From Hippophae tibetana (lineage: Eukaryota > Streptophyta > Magnoliopsida > Rosales > Elaeagnaceae): a stretch of DNA of 64,000 nucleotides. How positions within the stretch are numbered: the stretch's first letter is position 1; each line of letters opens with the position of its first letter. Under the pieces are notes generated by a model. It was not told the DNA's origin. It ran no database searches and saw only the letters and a list, made by a program, of their open reading frames with translations. The stretch lies in contig CM072806.1 in NCBI GenBank assembly GCA_037013495.1, positions 7,990,001-8,054,000 of the forward strand, written 5' to 3'. Of the stretch, positions 1 to 13,395 are shown piece after piece. Position numbers and translations under genes: made by a program.

Positions 1-2180
1 ATAAATAATGACAAAGCTTCTCATTATCCAAAATTTTACAGAACTATGAATTAAGCTTAATACCTTGTATTGATCTTGAAATTAAGGTGATTTTATATTG
101 AATTAATACAACACTACTTAAAAAAAATGATATTTAAGTCGATATATAAAGTTAGTTTTTTTTTCTTCCAAAAAATGACTTATAATTAATTTAAAGTTTG
201 TTCGGTGTAAAATCGACGCTATGAACTACGTAAATAACGTCGATTGAAACGTAGAACCGATTCTACACCCGTTGATATTTCCTTTTATCTTCTTTCTTCC
301 TCAGATATAAACTATTCTAAATGTTACATAATTCTCAAAAATCCAAAAATTTCTCCACTTCTCTTCTATTCTTTCTCATTTTTCGACCACTTACGACTAT
401 TAATTTCAACGCCGATTAGTGATTTTCTTACTCTCTAACTTATCTTTTAGATCTCCTATTTTTTTGAGCAAAATATTCAAAAAAATATATACCAATTTCT
501 CACTTACAAAACACCATTTTTTGTACATTTATTTCATTTTTTCATTTCATTTACTTTTGTAATCATACGCACTTATAATTCATATTTTTTCTATTATTAT
601 GTGTTATTATTTAAGTGTATAAATTTTTGTATTATGTATGTAGATTTTGTATTATAAAATCAAGAGAATAATATGATAATCTTGAATAACATAAGACAAC
701 ACTATGATAATTTTTTTGCTATTAATTAATATTTTATTTTTTAATTATTTATATTGTTTTAAAATATTTATTAAATAGATTTGTTTTTTTTTTCTAATAT
801 TATGTAATGATCGAATACATGTTTTAATTTCAGTATAATAAAAAATGAATAAAATTTGTAAAAAAAATTAAAAATTTAAAGTCAGTTCACGCGTTGAGAG
901 GTTAGATTTACCAATAAATTTATGAAATGACCCTAAATCGTATATATTAGGTCTTATTATAGTTTTTTTCTAGTTTGGCATGAATTCTTGTACATTTATT
1001 TGCAAACAAACAACAAGTAAAAGAGGGAAACATATAACCGCATATTGTTTGCAGCACAATATAAAAGATTATAAATTTTTATAAACTATATTATATAAAA
1101 TAAAAATGATATAATTATGTATAAATTATGTATATTGACATTTTCTTTTATCTCAAATAAAAAATTTATTTATTTATTGTTATAATGTAAGAAAAATATA
1201 TAAAATAAACTAAATATTAATTTTAAAAGAATTATAATAAAATTATTTTGATATATAAAAACTACATAATATTTTATTAAAATACGTATTATCAATGTAA
1301 TCTAATTAAATTATTTAGATTATTTTTAAACAATATACATATTAATTATAAAATAAATTGATTTATTTTAATTTAATATAATTATATTTAACATATCTTA
1401 TAATTTGTATTAAAAATAGGAATAGAGAATACAATATTACAACATTGGACCATCACAAGTTGGGGTGTCCTTTGTTCTTTTAATGCTCTAATAAGTTTGG
1501 ATATAAATAATAATGAGAAGATTAATGTCTCTCCCTCGATAAGGTTTGGATGGTGAAAACGAAGAAAATGTATATAGTTAGTGTTTGTAGTTGAGAGAAT
1601 AAGAAATTATGTTATAATATTGAATAATTGTGGCTATTTATAGAAGATAATATATACGTTGATAATTTTATTTATAATAATAAATTTATCTTTAAATGTT
1701 AAATTTTGATACGATTAATTATCTTATTATCAAAATATAAGAGTTTAAATGTAATTCGTTTATTTTGTTAGATATTTAATGATATTGACATTTATTTATT
1801 AACTCGATGTTGATAGAAGTGAATTATTTTACACCCAATAATATTAGTATCAATTGATATCCTATTTATATTTTATCCATATTAATATTTATACAACATT
1901 ATCGTGAACAATTTATTTTAATATCAAAATCTTAACAATGTCGTGGACAGATTCATTCTTCCCTTTAAAACAGTTATGGCGAGCCCACACTTAATTTAAA
2001 GTGTTGTAATTAGACAAAACATTTCGAGTCATGTATTTCAAGCAATAAATTTAACATAAATTTTATTAATTTTTTCCTAAAATAAATCTAATTACTATTT
2101 GTGTAGCAAAATCAGTACTTCATCTAACATGATGAATATGACTATGATGCTTTAAATAAGCCATTAACATAACACTTATC
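1..2180. other. AT-rich intergenic DNA, no gene recognised
   Basis: The stretch is very AT-rich with many stops in all frames. The longest open frame (244-438, 64 codons) has low-complexity composition and no family resemblance, so I do not call it a gene. A CACTA-like terminal motif lies at 112-128. Nothing else could be assigned. Confidence 0.6.
112..128 (+). other. possible CACTA transposon terminal motif (one end only)
   Basis: The bases start CACTACTTAAAAAAAA, which resembles the terminal inverted repeat of plant CACTA (EnSpm) transposons, and short repeated sub-motifs follow. I could not find a matching opposite end inside the window, so this may be one end of a decayed element or chance in AT-rich DNA. 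Confidence 0.2.
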
Positions 2181-2188
2181 GTAAGCAA

Positions 2189-2531
2189 TAGACGTGTCCA
2201 ACAGTCTAGTTCGGTCTGGTTTTGGTTAAAAAAATTAATCGGATCGGATCAAACCGTTTGAAATGGTTTTAATTAATACAAATCAAACCAGACTGTTTAG
2301 TTCGATTTGGTTTCCAGTTTGATTTCCGGGTTGGTTCGATTTTTTTATATATTTAATGAAAAATAATGTGAAATTTTTAATATATTATTAAACCGATCTG
2401 ATTCGGTTCGAATGGTTTAAAATTAGTACAAACCGGATCAGATCGTTTGATTTGTAAAACCGTTCGATTTGGCCTAATCCGATCCAGTTTTACGGTTTGG
2501 TCTGATCGGATCTAGTTTATGAACACCCCTA
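2189..2531. mobile_element. hAT-type MITE with 8-bp target-site duplication
   Basis: This is a 343-bp non-coding element. Its ends are imperfect inverted repeats: TAGACGTGTCC on the left, and TAGGGGTGTTC when the right end is read on the other strand. It is flanked by a perfect 8-bp direct repeat, GTAAGCAA, at 2181-2188 and 2532-2539. The interior is rich in variants of GGTTTGGT and AACCGGATC in both orientations, so the two halves can fold on each other. An 8-bp duplication and a TAGGGGTG-type terminus are typical of plant hAT MITEs. There is no transposase, so it would depend on an autonomous hAT element elsewhere. Confidence 0.85.
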
Positions 2532-2566
2532 GTAAGCAATATAGCGGAATTTGGTTAACAAGTTTG

Positions 2567-2761
2567 AGTTAAATTCACTAAATGTATTTACAAGGTTAAG
2601 ATTACACTGAAGATTAATATATGTATAAATATAGAAAAAGAGAATCTCCTTTTCCTAAAAGTGCTTTTAGGAAAAGTATATTAGTTGCAAACAACTAATA
2701 TACAGCTTATAAAGTATATTAGTTGTATAAAACTAATATACCATTAAATGATTTATTAACA
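2567..2761 (-). repeat. 3' LTR of Copia copy 1
   Basis: This 195-bp copy matches 7120-7292. On the element strand it begins TGTTAATAAATC just after the purine tract. It contains three back-to-back perfect or near-perfect hairpins (2649-2676, 2676-2703 and about 2721-2750), one more of the TATATTAGTTG type than the 5' LTR. Confidence 0.9.
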
Positions 2762-2770
2762 CTCCCCCTC
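2762..2770 (-). other. polypurine tract of Copia copy 1
   Basis: On the minus strand this reads GAGGGGGAG and directly abuts the 3' LTR. That is the expected position of the plus-strand priming tract of a Copia element. Confidence 0.8.
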
Positions 2771-2837
2771 AAGTTGGCATGTAGATATCAATCATGCCCA
2801 ACTTGCTTAGTGAGCCATATAATGAGTTCTGGGAGAC

Positions 2838-4843
2838 TCATTTGGTAAGCATATCTGCAAGTTGCTCTTCTGTGGAAACAAAAGAAAAACAAATAAGTTT
2901 GGCATCTAACTTCTCTTTTATAAAGTGACGATCAACCTCTACATGCTTAGTGCGATCATATTGCACTGGATTTTGTGATATATCAATGGCTGCCCGATTG
3001 TCACAATGCATCTGTATAATATTTTTGAGTTCGAAACCCAAATCTATTAACAAAATTCTTATCCACAGAAATTCACAAACCCCATGAGCCATACCTCTAT
3101 ACTCGGCCTCAGTATTAGATCGTGCCACCACTTTCTGCTTCTTACTTTTCCATATAACCAAATTTCCTCCCACAAAGGTGAAATAACCCGATGTTGACTT
3201 TCTATCTGTAATACTTCCTGCCCAATCTGCATCTGTGAATCCACAGACTTCAAGAGGATTGTTGTGTTTAGAGAACATTACTCCCCTTCCTGAAGCCGAT
3301 TTCAAATACCTTAAAATTATCAAAACAACATTCATATGGTTCTCACTTGGGTGTGCACGAACTGACTCACCACACTTACTACATATGCAACATTTGGTCT
3401 AGTATGAGCTAAGTAAATCAAACGTCCAACCAATCTCTGATAGCGAGCTCGATCAGTTGGTATCTGATCTGGATACTCTGCTAAACAATGGTTTTGCTCA
3501 ATAAGAGTGTCAATAGGTTTGCAATCCAACATACATGTCTCTGTTAGCAGATCAATAATGTATTTCTTCTGACACAGATATATTCCTTCTCTTCCCCTGA
3601 CTACCTCAATTCCTAAGAAGTACTTTAGTTCACCTAAGTCCTTCATTTCGAATTCAGAGGCTAGCTGTCTTTATAATTTATCCATCTCAATAGTATCATC
3701 AACATAAATGATTAGGGCTATTACCTTCCCTCGTTGATGTTTGAGAAATAGAGTGTGGTCTGAATTACTCTGTCTGTAACCAACCTTTTGCATGAACTGT
3801 GAAAACCTTCCAAACCAGGCTCAAGGGGATTGCTTGAGGCCATACAAAGACTTCCTCAATTTGCATACAAAATTACCAGGAGAATCAACTACATACCCAG
3901 GTGGAAGACTCATGTACACTTCCTCGGCTAATTCTCCACGAAGAAACACATTCTTGACATCAAATTGTCGAAGTGGACAGTTTAGGTTAACAGCAAGTGA
4001 GAGCAGAACCTGAATCGTGTTCATTTTGGCAACAGGAGCAAAAGTCTCATCATAGTCTACATCATACGTTTGAGTAAACCCTTTTGCTACAAGACGAGCT
4101 TTATACCGATTTACGGATCCATCACCATTATGTTTTATAGTAAACACCCATCGACAACCAACTACCTTTTTTCCTTGTGGTGGTGACACAAGTTGCCAAG
4201 TATCGTTCTTCTTTAACGCATCCATCTCTTCAGCCATTGCCTTCCTCCATATTGGATCTCCCAACGCATCCTGCACTTTATTAGGTACTGATACACCATA
4301 TATTTGATTCACAAATGATTTATATGACTTAGATAATCTTTTAGTGGACATGTAATTGGCTACTGGGTATTTTGATTTTGCATGAATATTTGGTTCATAC
4401 CTTTTGGCTGGTTGACCTCGAGTAGACCTATTTGGTAACACATATTGTCCAACATTAGACTCGATGCTATTAGTATCAGTAGGTGTACATACCTCATATG
4501 AGTGACATTCAGTACCAGGGAGTTGTTGATCAAGGGTATCTGAGGGTACAGTTGTGTCTTCGATGTCATTTGTTGTAAGTGAATTTGGTGCTTGAATACT
4601 TAAAGCATCTGCTTCTGCAATGACTTGTCTCTTTGAAACATCAGTTGGTGATTCACCTAATGACTCCCCCTCACCATGATACAGTTCTTCGAAATATGTA
4701 TTCTCCCCCTGACGAGCAGTATCAGGTGAGGAAAAATAACGCATGTCCTCAAAGAAGGTGACATCCATAGTAACATAATACTTTCTGGTTGGTGGATGGA
4801 AGCACTTGTACCTTTTCTGATAACTTCCATAACCAACAAACAC
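2838..4843 (-). pseudogene. Copia reverse transcriptase and RNase H region (copy 1)
   Basis: Remains of the 3' part of the Copia polyprotein. The right part holds the linker before RT and the RT N-terminal motif WVFTIKHNGDGSVNRYKARL. The centre has the YVDD catalytic motif near 3700 and then KDLGELKYFLGIEV. The left part (2838-3335) is RNase H, with TDADWAGSITDRKSTSGYFT and the following EAEY motif. All are diagnostic of plant Copia elements of the RE1-like type. The region is broken and is not expected to make enzyme. Confidence 0.9.
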
Positions 4844-4847
4844 ACAT

Positions 4848-6208
4848 TTAATTGCCCCGGGTATCTAATTTAGACCTTTGATTTTTAGGAATATGCACAA
4901 AATCAACACAACCAAATACACGGGTAGGAAGATTATGAAATGATGATAAGGAGACGTAAGATGCGAGAATCTGGAATGAGATGTTTCTGTTAAGGACACT
5001 ATACGGGAGACGATTGATGAGATGGGCAGAAGCCTGTACAGTATCACCCCAAAGGTATTTTGGCATATAAGCACTAAATAAGAGTGCACGAGCCATATCA
5101 AGTAAATGACGATTTTTTCTTTCAGACACTCCATGTGTTTGGTGAATAATCCAATGTGTTTTGAAAAAAAATTGAAAGACATGATTAACATATTCCCCAC
5201 CATTGTCAGAACGAAGGATCCGAATGATGGCATTATATTGTGTTTGAACGAAGGTATGAAAATTTTGAAAAACTAAAAAAAAACTACATCTTTTGTTCTA
5301 AGAAGAGAAATCCACGATAACCTTGTACAGTCATCGATAAACGAAACGAAATATCTCATACCCGATATAGTTGACTCTATAGATGGTCCCCAAACATCAG
5401 AATGAATTAATTCAAAAGGAATAGTACTTTTATTAGAAATACTAGAAGAATAAGTAATACGATGGCTCTTGGCCAAAACACAAGTCTCACAATGTAAAAC
5501 AGTCTCACTAACACCAATAAATAAAGTGGGCATAGTTTTTTTCATAAGACTAAAAGACGGATGCCCTAAGCGGCGATGCCACAACCAAATTTCACTTAGC
5601 TTATTGGAACTATAAGTCAATGCAGTGCTTGCCCTTGCTCCTGGTTTCTCCCCTCCGTAGTTCTGATCCAAAAGGAACAATCTGCCCCTCAGATACCCTC
5701 GACCAATTATTGCCCTGGTAAGAAGATCCTGAAAAATCACATACATAAGATAAAAGGTTACAAAGCATTTAGACTTAAGGTTCAACTGTGGGACAAAGAT
5801 TAAGTGATGAGATAAGTCAGGTACATATAAAACATTATGGAGCTGTAAAGATGGAGTGATATAAACTGACCCATTTCCTAAGACAGGAAATGCCTCACCA
5901 TTAACAATCGTAACATAAGACACTGGTGGGGGAAATAACTCATTAAAATAAGATTTATCATAAGTCATATGATCAGATGCACCAGAATCAATAATCCAAG
6001 TATTAGACCCAACAGAGTGAGAAACATTTAAGGTCATACCAATCTTACCACGACCAGCTATTGAAGCTGTAGGGATACCTCCACATTCCATAGGATGATT
6101 CTGTCCATAGTGGTCTGGTTCTTGGACAATTTGCACGGCAGCTACTTTTGCTTTAGAGCGATACCCATTTTGTCGTTTTGCTGCATAGTAGTCTGCTTTT
6201 GGTTTCAA
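4848..6208 (-). pseudogene. Copia protease and integrase region (copy 1)
   Basis: The right part carries the aspartic protease motif WIIDSGASDHMT near 5980. To its left are the integrase zinc-binding motif (WHRRLGHPS with a following C..C pair) and the integrase core start FELIHSDVWGPS. The core continues leftward with the SERKNRHLLDMARALL segment. The order protease then integrase, ahead of RT, identifies Copia rather than Gypsy. The region is broken. Confidence 0.9.
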
Positions 6209-6212
6209 GTGT

Positions 6213-6900
6213 AGATATAGTTTCCAACAAGTCTCACGAAGATGCCCCTGTTCATTGCAATAAGAGCAGGGAGAACGAGGGCGATTGGTAAAACCCGGTG
6301 AAGGTCCCTACTGATGAAGTGGAATTGAATTTTGCTGCTGGAGGTAGGGTGCCTTTGATTTGGCTTGAATGGCTAGGCTTGATACCTCAACATGTGCCTG
6401 ATGAAGACTTTCTTGCTGAGATTCGTCTTTACGGATGTATGTAAAGGCAGTAGTCAAGCTCGGAGGGTCTGACATTCGAAGCAGTTCGCCTTTAGCACTA
6501 TTATGTTTTGTATCAAGACCTCTTAAAAAGGCATGTACTCGTTCAAGCTCCTTCTCCTTCTGGTACCACAAAAGGTCTTCTGAATTTTTAATTTTACACG
6601 GGCATTTCTGGTCAATTTCAGCCCATACATTTTTCAGCTTGGTAAAAAAAAGAGATACTGGTTGCCCATTTTGTTGCATGCCAGCAGCTTTGCACATGAG
6701 TTCATGAACTTGAATAAAGTCAGACTTATTTGTATAAAGATCGCTTAAGGTATTCCATATAGCCTCAACAATTTCACATTCCTCCACCATTTGTAATATA
6801 TCATCAGTGATTGCTCTAAAGAGAATTGACATGACAAAGCCATCATCATCTTCCCACCTAGTATAGGCGTCTATATCATCTTAGCTAGGAGCCCTAATTG
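6213..6900 (-). pseudogene. Copia gag region with zinc knuckle (copy 1)
   Basis: The segment 6308-6832 reads as a Copia gag (UBN2-type) protein, with phrases such as AIWNTLSDLYTNKSDF and FLRGLDTKHNSAKGELL. A CCHC zinc knuckle with C-x2-C-x4-H-x4-C spacing lies at about 6213-6275. Gag forms the particle core in Ty1/Copia elements. The region is broken. Confidence 0.85.
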
Positions 6901-7107
6901 ATCCAGATATATGTCCATCTTATGCATCCCACGAAGATAAAGAGACATAACTTTGGCACAGGGCTGCGTGGTGGATGACACGGGCTGAACAACGCAGACT
7001 GGACGACGGATCTGCAACTACAGCGCGAGCTAAACAGTGCGAGAAGACGGCGGTGCTTCTATTTAGAAACCGGTAAACAAATTTTCCTTTTTTTTTCTTT
7101 CTTTCCT

Positions 7108-7119
7108 GCTCTGATACCA
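7108..7119 (-). other. primer-binding site of Copia copy 1
   Basis: On the minus strand this reads TGGTATCAGAGC, the complement of the initiator tRNA-Met 3' end used by most plant Copia elements. It lies next to the 5' LTR. Confidence 0.9.
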
Positions 7120-7292
7120 AGTTAAATTCACTAAATGTATTTACAAGGTTAAAATTACACTGAAGATTAATACATGTATAAATATAGAAAAAAAAAATCT
7201 GTTTTTCATAAAAGTGCTTTTAGAAAAAGTATATTAGTTGCATACAGTTTATAAAGTATACAACTAATATACCATTAAATGATTTATTAATA
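7120..7292 (-). repeat. 5' LTR of Copia copy 1
   Basis: This 173-bp copy matches 2567-2761. The length difference lies in the hairpin-rich TATATTAGTTG segment. The outer end is TATTAATAAATC on the element strand instead of TGTTAATAAATC. Confidence 0.88.
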
Positions 7293-10200
7293 GTTTAAAA
7301 CCTATTTAATCTTTTTTATTTGCAAGTAGTACACTTCTAAATTTAGATTACATATTGCAAAAAATTAACAAGTGATACAAGTAGCAAACAAGCATGTAGT
7401 TTAATAATCTATGTCAACATGTATAAAATTTATAATTTAAATATCAATTAAAATACGTGAGTATTGTAATTAGTAAAAAACAAAAAAAGACATGAGTCAT
7501 TTCAGTTACGACTACCCTATTTCCATCATGATATGTGTCGACGATTCGATGAAGCACAAAGCTAGCAAGCCCTGTATGTTGTAGAAACTTGGTGGAACAC
7601 ATTTGTTTGATCATTAACTGAATTATTCCCTTGAGGAGTAATTTAATTAATATTGATGAATGAATTATAAAAATATCATATTTTAGAGTTACCATCTAAA
7701 AATTTAAATTTAGTTTAGGATGAAAACCATATAAATAGTAATAATAATTACTATTTATTTTTATCGAAAAATTATTATGTATATTGTTCGAATATAAATA
7801 TATTTAAATTATTTAGTATTTTTTAAATAATAAAATCTTAAAAAAAAAATTAAAAAAATATAGATATATTTTATGTATATAATTTTATAAATATTATATT
7901 TAAAATACATACTATTAAAAAATTGAGAGGGATTAATACCCCTTTTTACCCCTAAGAGTTCCACCAGTGATATTTTTTTATTATATAAAAATGGTTAAAT
8001 GGATCAAATCTATTATATAATTTATTTTTTCTTTTCCTTTCTGTTCTTCTTAGAAAAAAAAAACAAGAGGACAGTATCTGATTATCAATATGATGGAGTG
8101 GGAGGGGAACACACATTTGTGATAATAACCATATGTTTTCAAAAAAATTGGAAAAATTACAGTAGTTATTAATGAGTAACAATTTTTATATAATTTAACC
8201 ACAATTTTTATTTTTAAATATTTTTTAGAAGATAAAAATTAACATAATGCCTATTATAATAAATTAGTATTAATTTTATAATATTTCTATTATTTTTTAA
8301 ATATTTAATTATAGGTAGTATTTGTTGACGTGTGCAGTGAAAGTGACAAACAACAAAGTTAATGGAGTTAAGAAATGACAAACAATATAGTCAGTGAATC
8401 AGAAATTAGGGAAGTAAAACAGTTGTTAGGGTTAGAATTTATATTCTTTTTCATTAGTATACATAGAAGTATTTTTGTACAGAAAAGAAGAGAACATAAA
8501 TTACAAAAATAAACTCAGAATAATTTTACAGTATTTTCATTAAAAATAAAAAATATGTATAATGATAAAAAATTCAAACTAATTTTTTGACCTAATATAT
8601 TTCTGTGTAATTCAAACCACCGGTCAAATCATTACATTTAATTATTAAAATAGTTTGTGTGTTTTGAATTTGAATTAATAATAGTCTTAAACAAGAAGAA
8701 AAAAAGAATCTGTATTTATTATATATATATTAATTATTGATTAAACTTAAAATAAATGATATAATGATAAATAATTGTGGGATCTATTAATACAGGTCGA
8801 TTATATTGATGTTTATGTAATTTAATGTATGCATAATTTGTAATGAAAAATATTTTAAAAAATAAATATTTGGAACATCGCTTTTTGATTCTTCTAAAGC
8901 ATAAAAATCCAAATGACAAAAACAGGGTTAGTTGAGCTACCGCAAGCTGGTTTTAGTCCAAATATACGACTTCATTTTTAGTGGTCACGATATGTAATTA
9001 TTAAATTTGAACTTTTTTATTATAATTGTTGTGTTTAAAGTTAACTTCAAAAAGATTTAATAACTCAATTTTACAAAATGTTTTTTTTACACGTGCCTTA
9101 AAATGGTTCATATTTAATTAACTTCAGCCACGTCACACATAAATCATATGTCAAAAGTCCATGAACCATTCTGTTTTTTTTAACATATTATATTAGAAAA
9201 GTTTAATTTAACTCTAATTTATAATTACAAAATACAAATTTTTAATAAAAAATACTTTAAGAGCTAATACCAAAAGAGATTAATTTTACAAATTATATAA
9301 CAAATACAAAGAGATTATACAAACATAAGTTAAATTTCAACAAAGTAATAATTAATCATTCTTATCATTTCCTCAAATAATTTTGAAAGATTATGAAATC
9401 AAAGTTTAATCATCCGATTTAAAATAAATAAGTTAGAAGCTGATCTAATCAACTTCCCTTCCAAATCCATACGAGTTAATAATTATACCTTGATATTCCA
9501 ATAAAAAAACAATAATTTCACTGTGATAATTGCATACCTGTATGAATGAGAGCACATAATCAGAGTTAAACAGTATACCTCTTATGTTTATGATATTGCG
9601 AAATATGATAAGTAATAATAATATATGCTCGGTAATGTATTTGGTTTTCTTCCTTGTTTTTTTTCTTCCAAGATGTGGACTACTTTTATCAAAGTAAAGA
9701 ATACACATACAAAGTGGGCCAATCAAGTTTAGCTCCATCAAATGTCAACTTTTGCCACAGGTAATAAACTACATTTGGGCTACTTTCAGTCCATCTCATC
9801 AAAACAATATTGACTTGATAAGCGATCATAGCGGAAGGATATGATATTGATTTGGGAGAATGATATAATTATAATTAGTAAAATAAATAAAAATAAGAAA
9901 TCGAAGTTATATTTTAAATAAAAAATATTGATATCTTTTTATTAATACTTGTAAGTTTTATGGTAATTTGATAAAGATTAAATTTAATGTTATTTTGTTT
10001 TTTTAACATATATATACCTTTTTAATTAATAAATATGTTGTTTTATTTTTTTATTATTAAAAATAAATACTCACTATTTTTTTATCCATATGATTTTGGC
10101 ATCGTAATTTGGTACTAAGAAATTTTTGGTAAAAACATAGGTAATTTGTATGAATAATATCAGTGTAATTTTTCTAAAACGGAAAATTATTTTAATTTTT

Positions 10201-11485
10201 TTTAAAAAAAATAACAAAAATAATATTTTTAAAATTTATATTGTAAAAATATTATTTTTTATGTTTACTTCATAAATTTTTATTATTAAAAAAATTTAAT
10301 ATATAATTTTTATTTTAAACGTCTTTCAATTAAATCATCTTCAATGTTATTAAGAGTTAATTTTATTGTTATAAATTTTAAAGATATTATTTTTTTAATA
10401 ATTTTTGAACTCTTAAGTCTTAACTAAAACTTTTATTTATTATTTTAATTCACCATACATCATTTATCTTTATATTGAAGTATAAGTGAATTCAGGGATG
10501 GAGTCAGAATTGTTTTTCCCTTAAAAGATCTAAATTATAATTTTAGTTTATTATTTTTTTGGGTATTAGTGTTATAAATCAACTCATTTATAATATTGGT
10601 GGTGTAATATAATGATAAAATTATTCATTATGATAAATATTATTGTAATTAGCAGTGAATGAGATGCAAAACTTTGAAAATAAAGTTAAATTTTTCCTTA
10701 ATATTATACTAAAATAACATATTTTTCGAGAATATAAAATCATAATTATCCTAAATATTTATATTATTTAATATTTCTTTTTAACTAAATAGTTAAGTTA
10801 AGTGCGTTATCATTCTTTTCATCTAAACTAAGTCTATATATGATCAATTTTCATCAATTTTATAAATCCTATTAATTGAACAATTTAAACTACATATATA
10901 TATTTAATTGTAAAAATAAGAGCATATTTAAGATAATAAAAACTCAATTTTATAAGAAATAATGAAAAACAACGTATTTCATTTTTAAAATTTCATTATT
11001 TTTTAGATTTTGAACATTTTTCTTTACACAAGAAAGAGTAAGGATTCTTATTTCTTTATAAGTATGGTCCAAAATAAACTTATAATTTTTTAAATAAGAT
11101 AAAATAGTTATTATATAGAATGTCCAATTTGTTACCAAACTTTCATAAATTATAGTTCTAAAAATTTAATTTCACTAATTTAATACCATAATTTATCCAT
11201 TTCTATTAATTTAATATTCCAACCTCTAATTCAATCAATAATCAAAATTAATATACTAAATTCATTTTTCAATCTAACTAATAAATATTATTTTACAAAA
11301 TCTCGATTGATATTAATTTACCTTATTTTTTATCAATTCTTTTGAAAGGGCTACAGCTTCCTACCTCTCATATGAGTTCGGCCCGAAGTAAATTATAAGA
11401 TGTTTTGGCAGCATATAATATATCATAATGTGATATTAAATATACTAATATATTATACCTTAAGATAATTAGGTTGATTCAATAT
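7293..11485. other. AT-rich intergenic DNA, no gene recognised
   Basis: About 4.2 kb of AT-rich sequence. Open frames are short (at most about 98 codons, at 9445-9741) and of low complexity. I see no exon with recognisable protein similarity, no clear inverted-repeat element and no RNA gene. Confidence 0.6.
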
Positions 11486-11981
11486 TGTTTGGTGAGAATT
11501 TTCTGATAAGAGATTCTAGTGATTTTTTGAGAGAAGTGAAAATATGGACAAATGAATAGATTTCGTATTCTCCTTATTTAAAGGGTATATATATGTATGA
11601 TATCTTATGCACGTGTCAAGGTATGCATAAGCGACTTGTATACATGGTTACATATGTAGTAAAATTGCACACAAACTAGTTTAAATAGAAAGCAGATCGC
11701 TACAAGTGTCACACATAAATTATAAAAGCGAGGTCGTTATATGCAGGTTGCTCACAGAGAGGGAGAACCGTAATCACGTCGAGATATCATAATTTCACTA
11801 GGTCTTGACATCTAAGACCTCGCTGTTTGATAACGAGGTACTTTTTTCGACTGGGTTGTACGCTCTACCCAGCTTGTTGGGCCCAGACCTTTTGTTAAGT
11901 CAGTCCTATATCTTCATTATACCCTAGTGGGGTACCTGTACTTATTAGGTCGTATATTTGTTACATATTTAATATCAAACA
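11486..11981 (-). repeat. 3' LTR of the coding-free LTR element
   Basis: This is a 496-bp direct repeat of 17102-17597. Shared landmarks include GGGTATATATATGTATGATA, GGTATGCATAAGCGACTTGT and TTTCGACTGGGTTGTACGCT. Differences are scattered and few. Confidence 0.93.
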
Positions 11982-13395
11982 TCAAATCCCATATTCTCTT
12001 GATTTTGAGAAGTCAAGAGAATAATACTTGTTTGTTGATTTTTATTAAAATAAACCACTTTAAACGATTTAATGTATATAAGTATATAACAGCTACTCAG
12101 ACGATACAATTTTCGATCGCAAGGTTATTTAACTACAAACAATATTCCTTTAAGTAATTTTATTTTTTAATTAAACCTTTCAGCTTCCCGCTCATTTTAT
12201 AAAATAATGAAGAAATTTACTTTTACCATACGTTTTAACTTAAATTTATTTTAAGAAAATTTCGACCCATTAAGTATTTTCCAATTATTACGCTCTCTCT
12301 ACTCAATAGAAAAATACTTAGTCTATTTTTTAGTTAATTTATTTAACGACGTCACAGGGAGAACCAATCCATTCTTTATTTTTAGGTCGAGATTCAAACG
12401 ACCTACATTCACATTAAGTAATTTATTATTAACTTTATTTTAACATGTCTCAAAAAAGAAAAATATGTGGTTCATCCTATGGCAATGTGATCTAGGTCGT
12501 TAGGTAACGCACCTGATACTTATATAATACCAAAATTATATTAACTCCCTTATTTGTGAGGCTATCAAGTTGTTAAGAGTATTTTTATTATTAATCCGAG
12601 TTTGAAGGGGTAAACCCTTCAGGCTCTCCTCGGGTTTCGTTATTAACTCTAAAATCAGGTCGTCATTTAAGTGCTACCTGATCGTCATATAAACGTTGCC
12701 TAATCAAGTTGTCATATGAGAGTTACTTGATTAGGTCTTGTATGCATAGGTGACCCAGGTCGTTTACCTTGACCTGAAGATCTTGGTCTTCAAGTATCGA
12801 CTCTCAGGTCGCTAGGAGAATGCTACTATGCCACTTCATTATTACAGAGTTACAATTTAAGTAATCCTTACGAATAAGGAAGGTGGATGGCCTTGCTATT
12901 GGAAGCCATATATCTAAGCCCTTATTTGTCATGTAGCCTATGAAGCGGGGTTTTTATTGCACCGCACTACACTATGATATGATTTTTCAAACTAGGAATA
13001 AAGCATCGCCTTATAGCAGACATATGGATTATATACCCTAAATACCCCCAAAGAACCAGGGACCTAAATGCTCTACCTCAATGAAAAATATGCACATTGC
13101 TATGTCTATATTGCTTTTAATACCGACGTAGTGGGGTGAACTGAGGTCCCTTTCGAAGGAAGCGGTGGAACTTTTCATAAGAGATTAATAGCCCATATTC
13201 AGATACAATATGCCATGGTGAAATATTGACACCCACAGTTAGATGTGACATGCGGTGAATATCCAACCCCTCACATGTGCTTCCATAACAAGAGTAGTTT
13301 GCCATGGAACTTAAGTCTCTTCCTTAAGACATATTTCGGAGTATGAGCAGATCATTCAATAATACTTGCATTTTTACCATGTTGAAACACATTTG

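Larger units (their letters stand above)
2567..7292 (-). mobile_element. Copia LTR retrotransposon, copy 1 (broken)
   Basis: This is a Ty1/Copia element of about 4.7 kb on the minus strand. The LTRs are at 7120-7292 (5') and 2567-2761 (3'). A primer-binding site complementary to initiator tRNA-Met (TGGTATCAGAGC) adjoins the 5' LTR, and a purine-rich tract (GAGGGGGAG) adjoins the 3' LTR. Candidate 5-bp target duplications are GTTTG (2562-2566) and GTTTA (7293-7297). Internal order is gag, protease, integrase, reverse transcriptase and RNase H, the Copia order. It is a fossil with several breaks. The LTRs are still similar apart from one length difference, so insertion was moderately recent. 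A truncated sister copy lies at 51982-55033. Confidence 0.93.
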
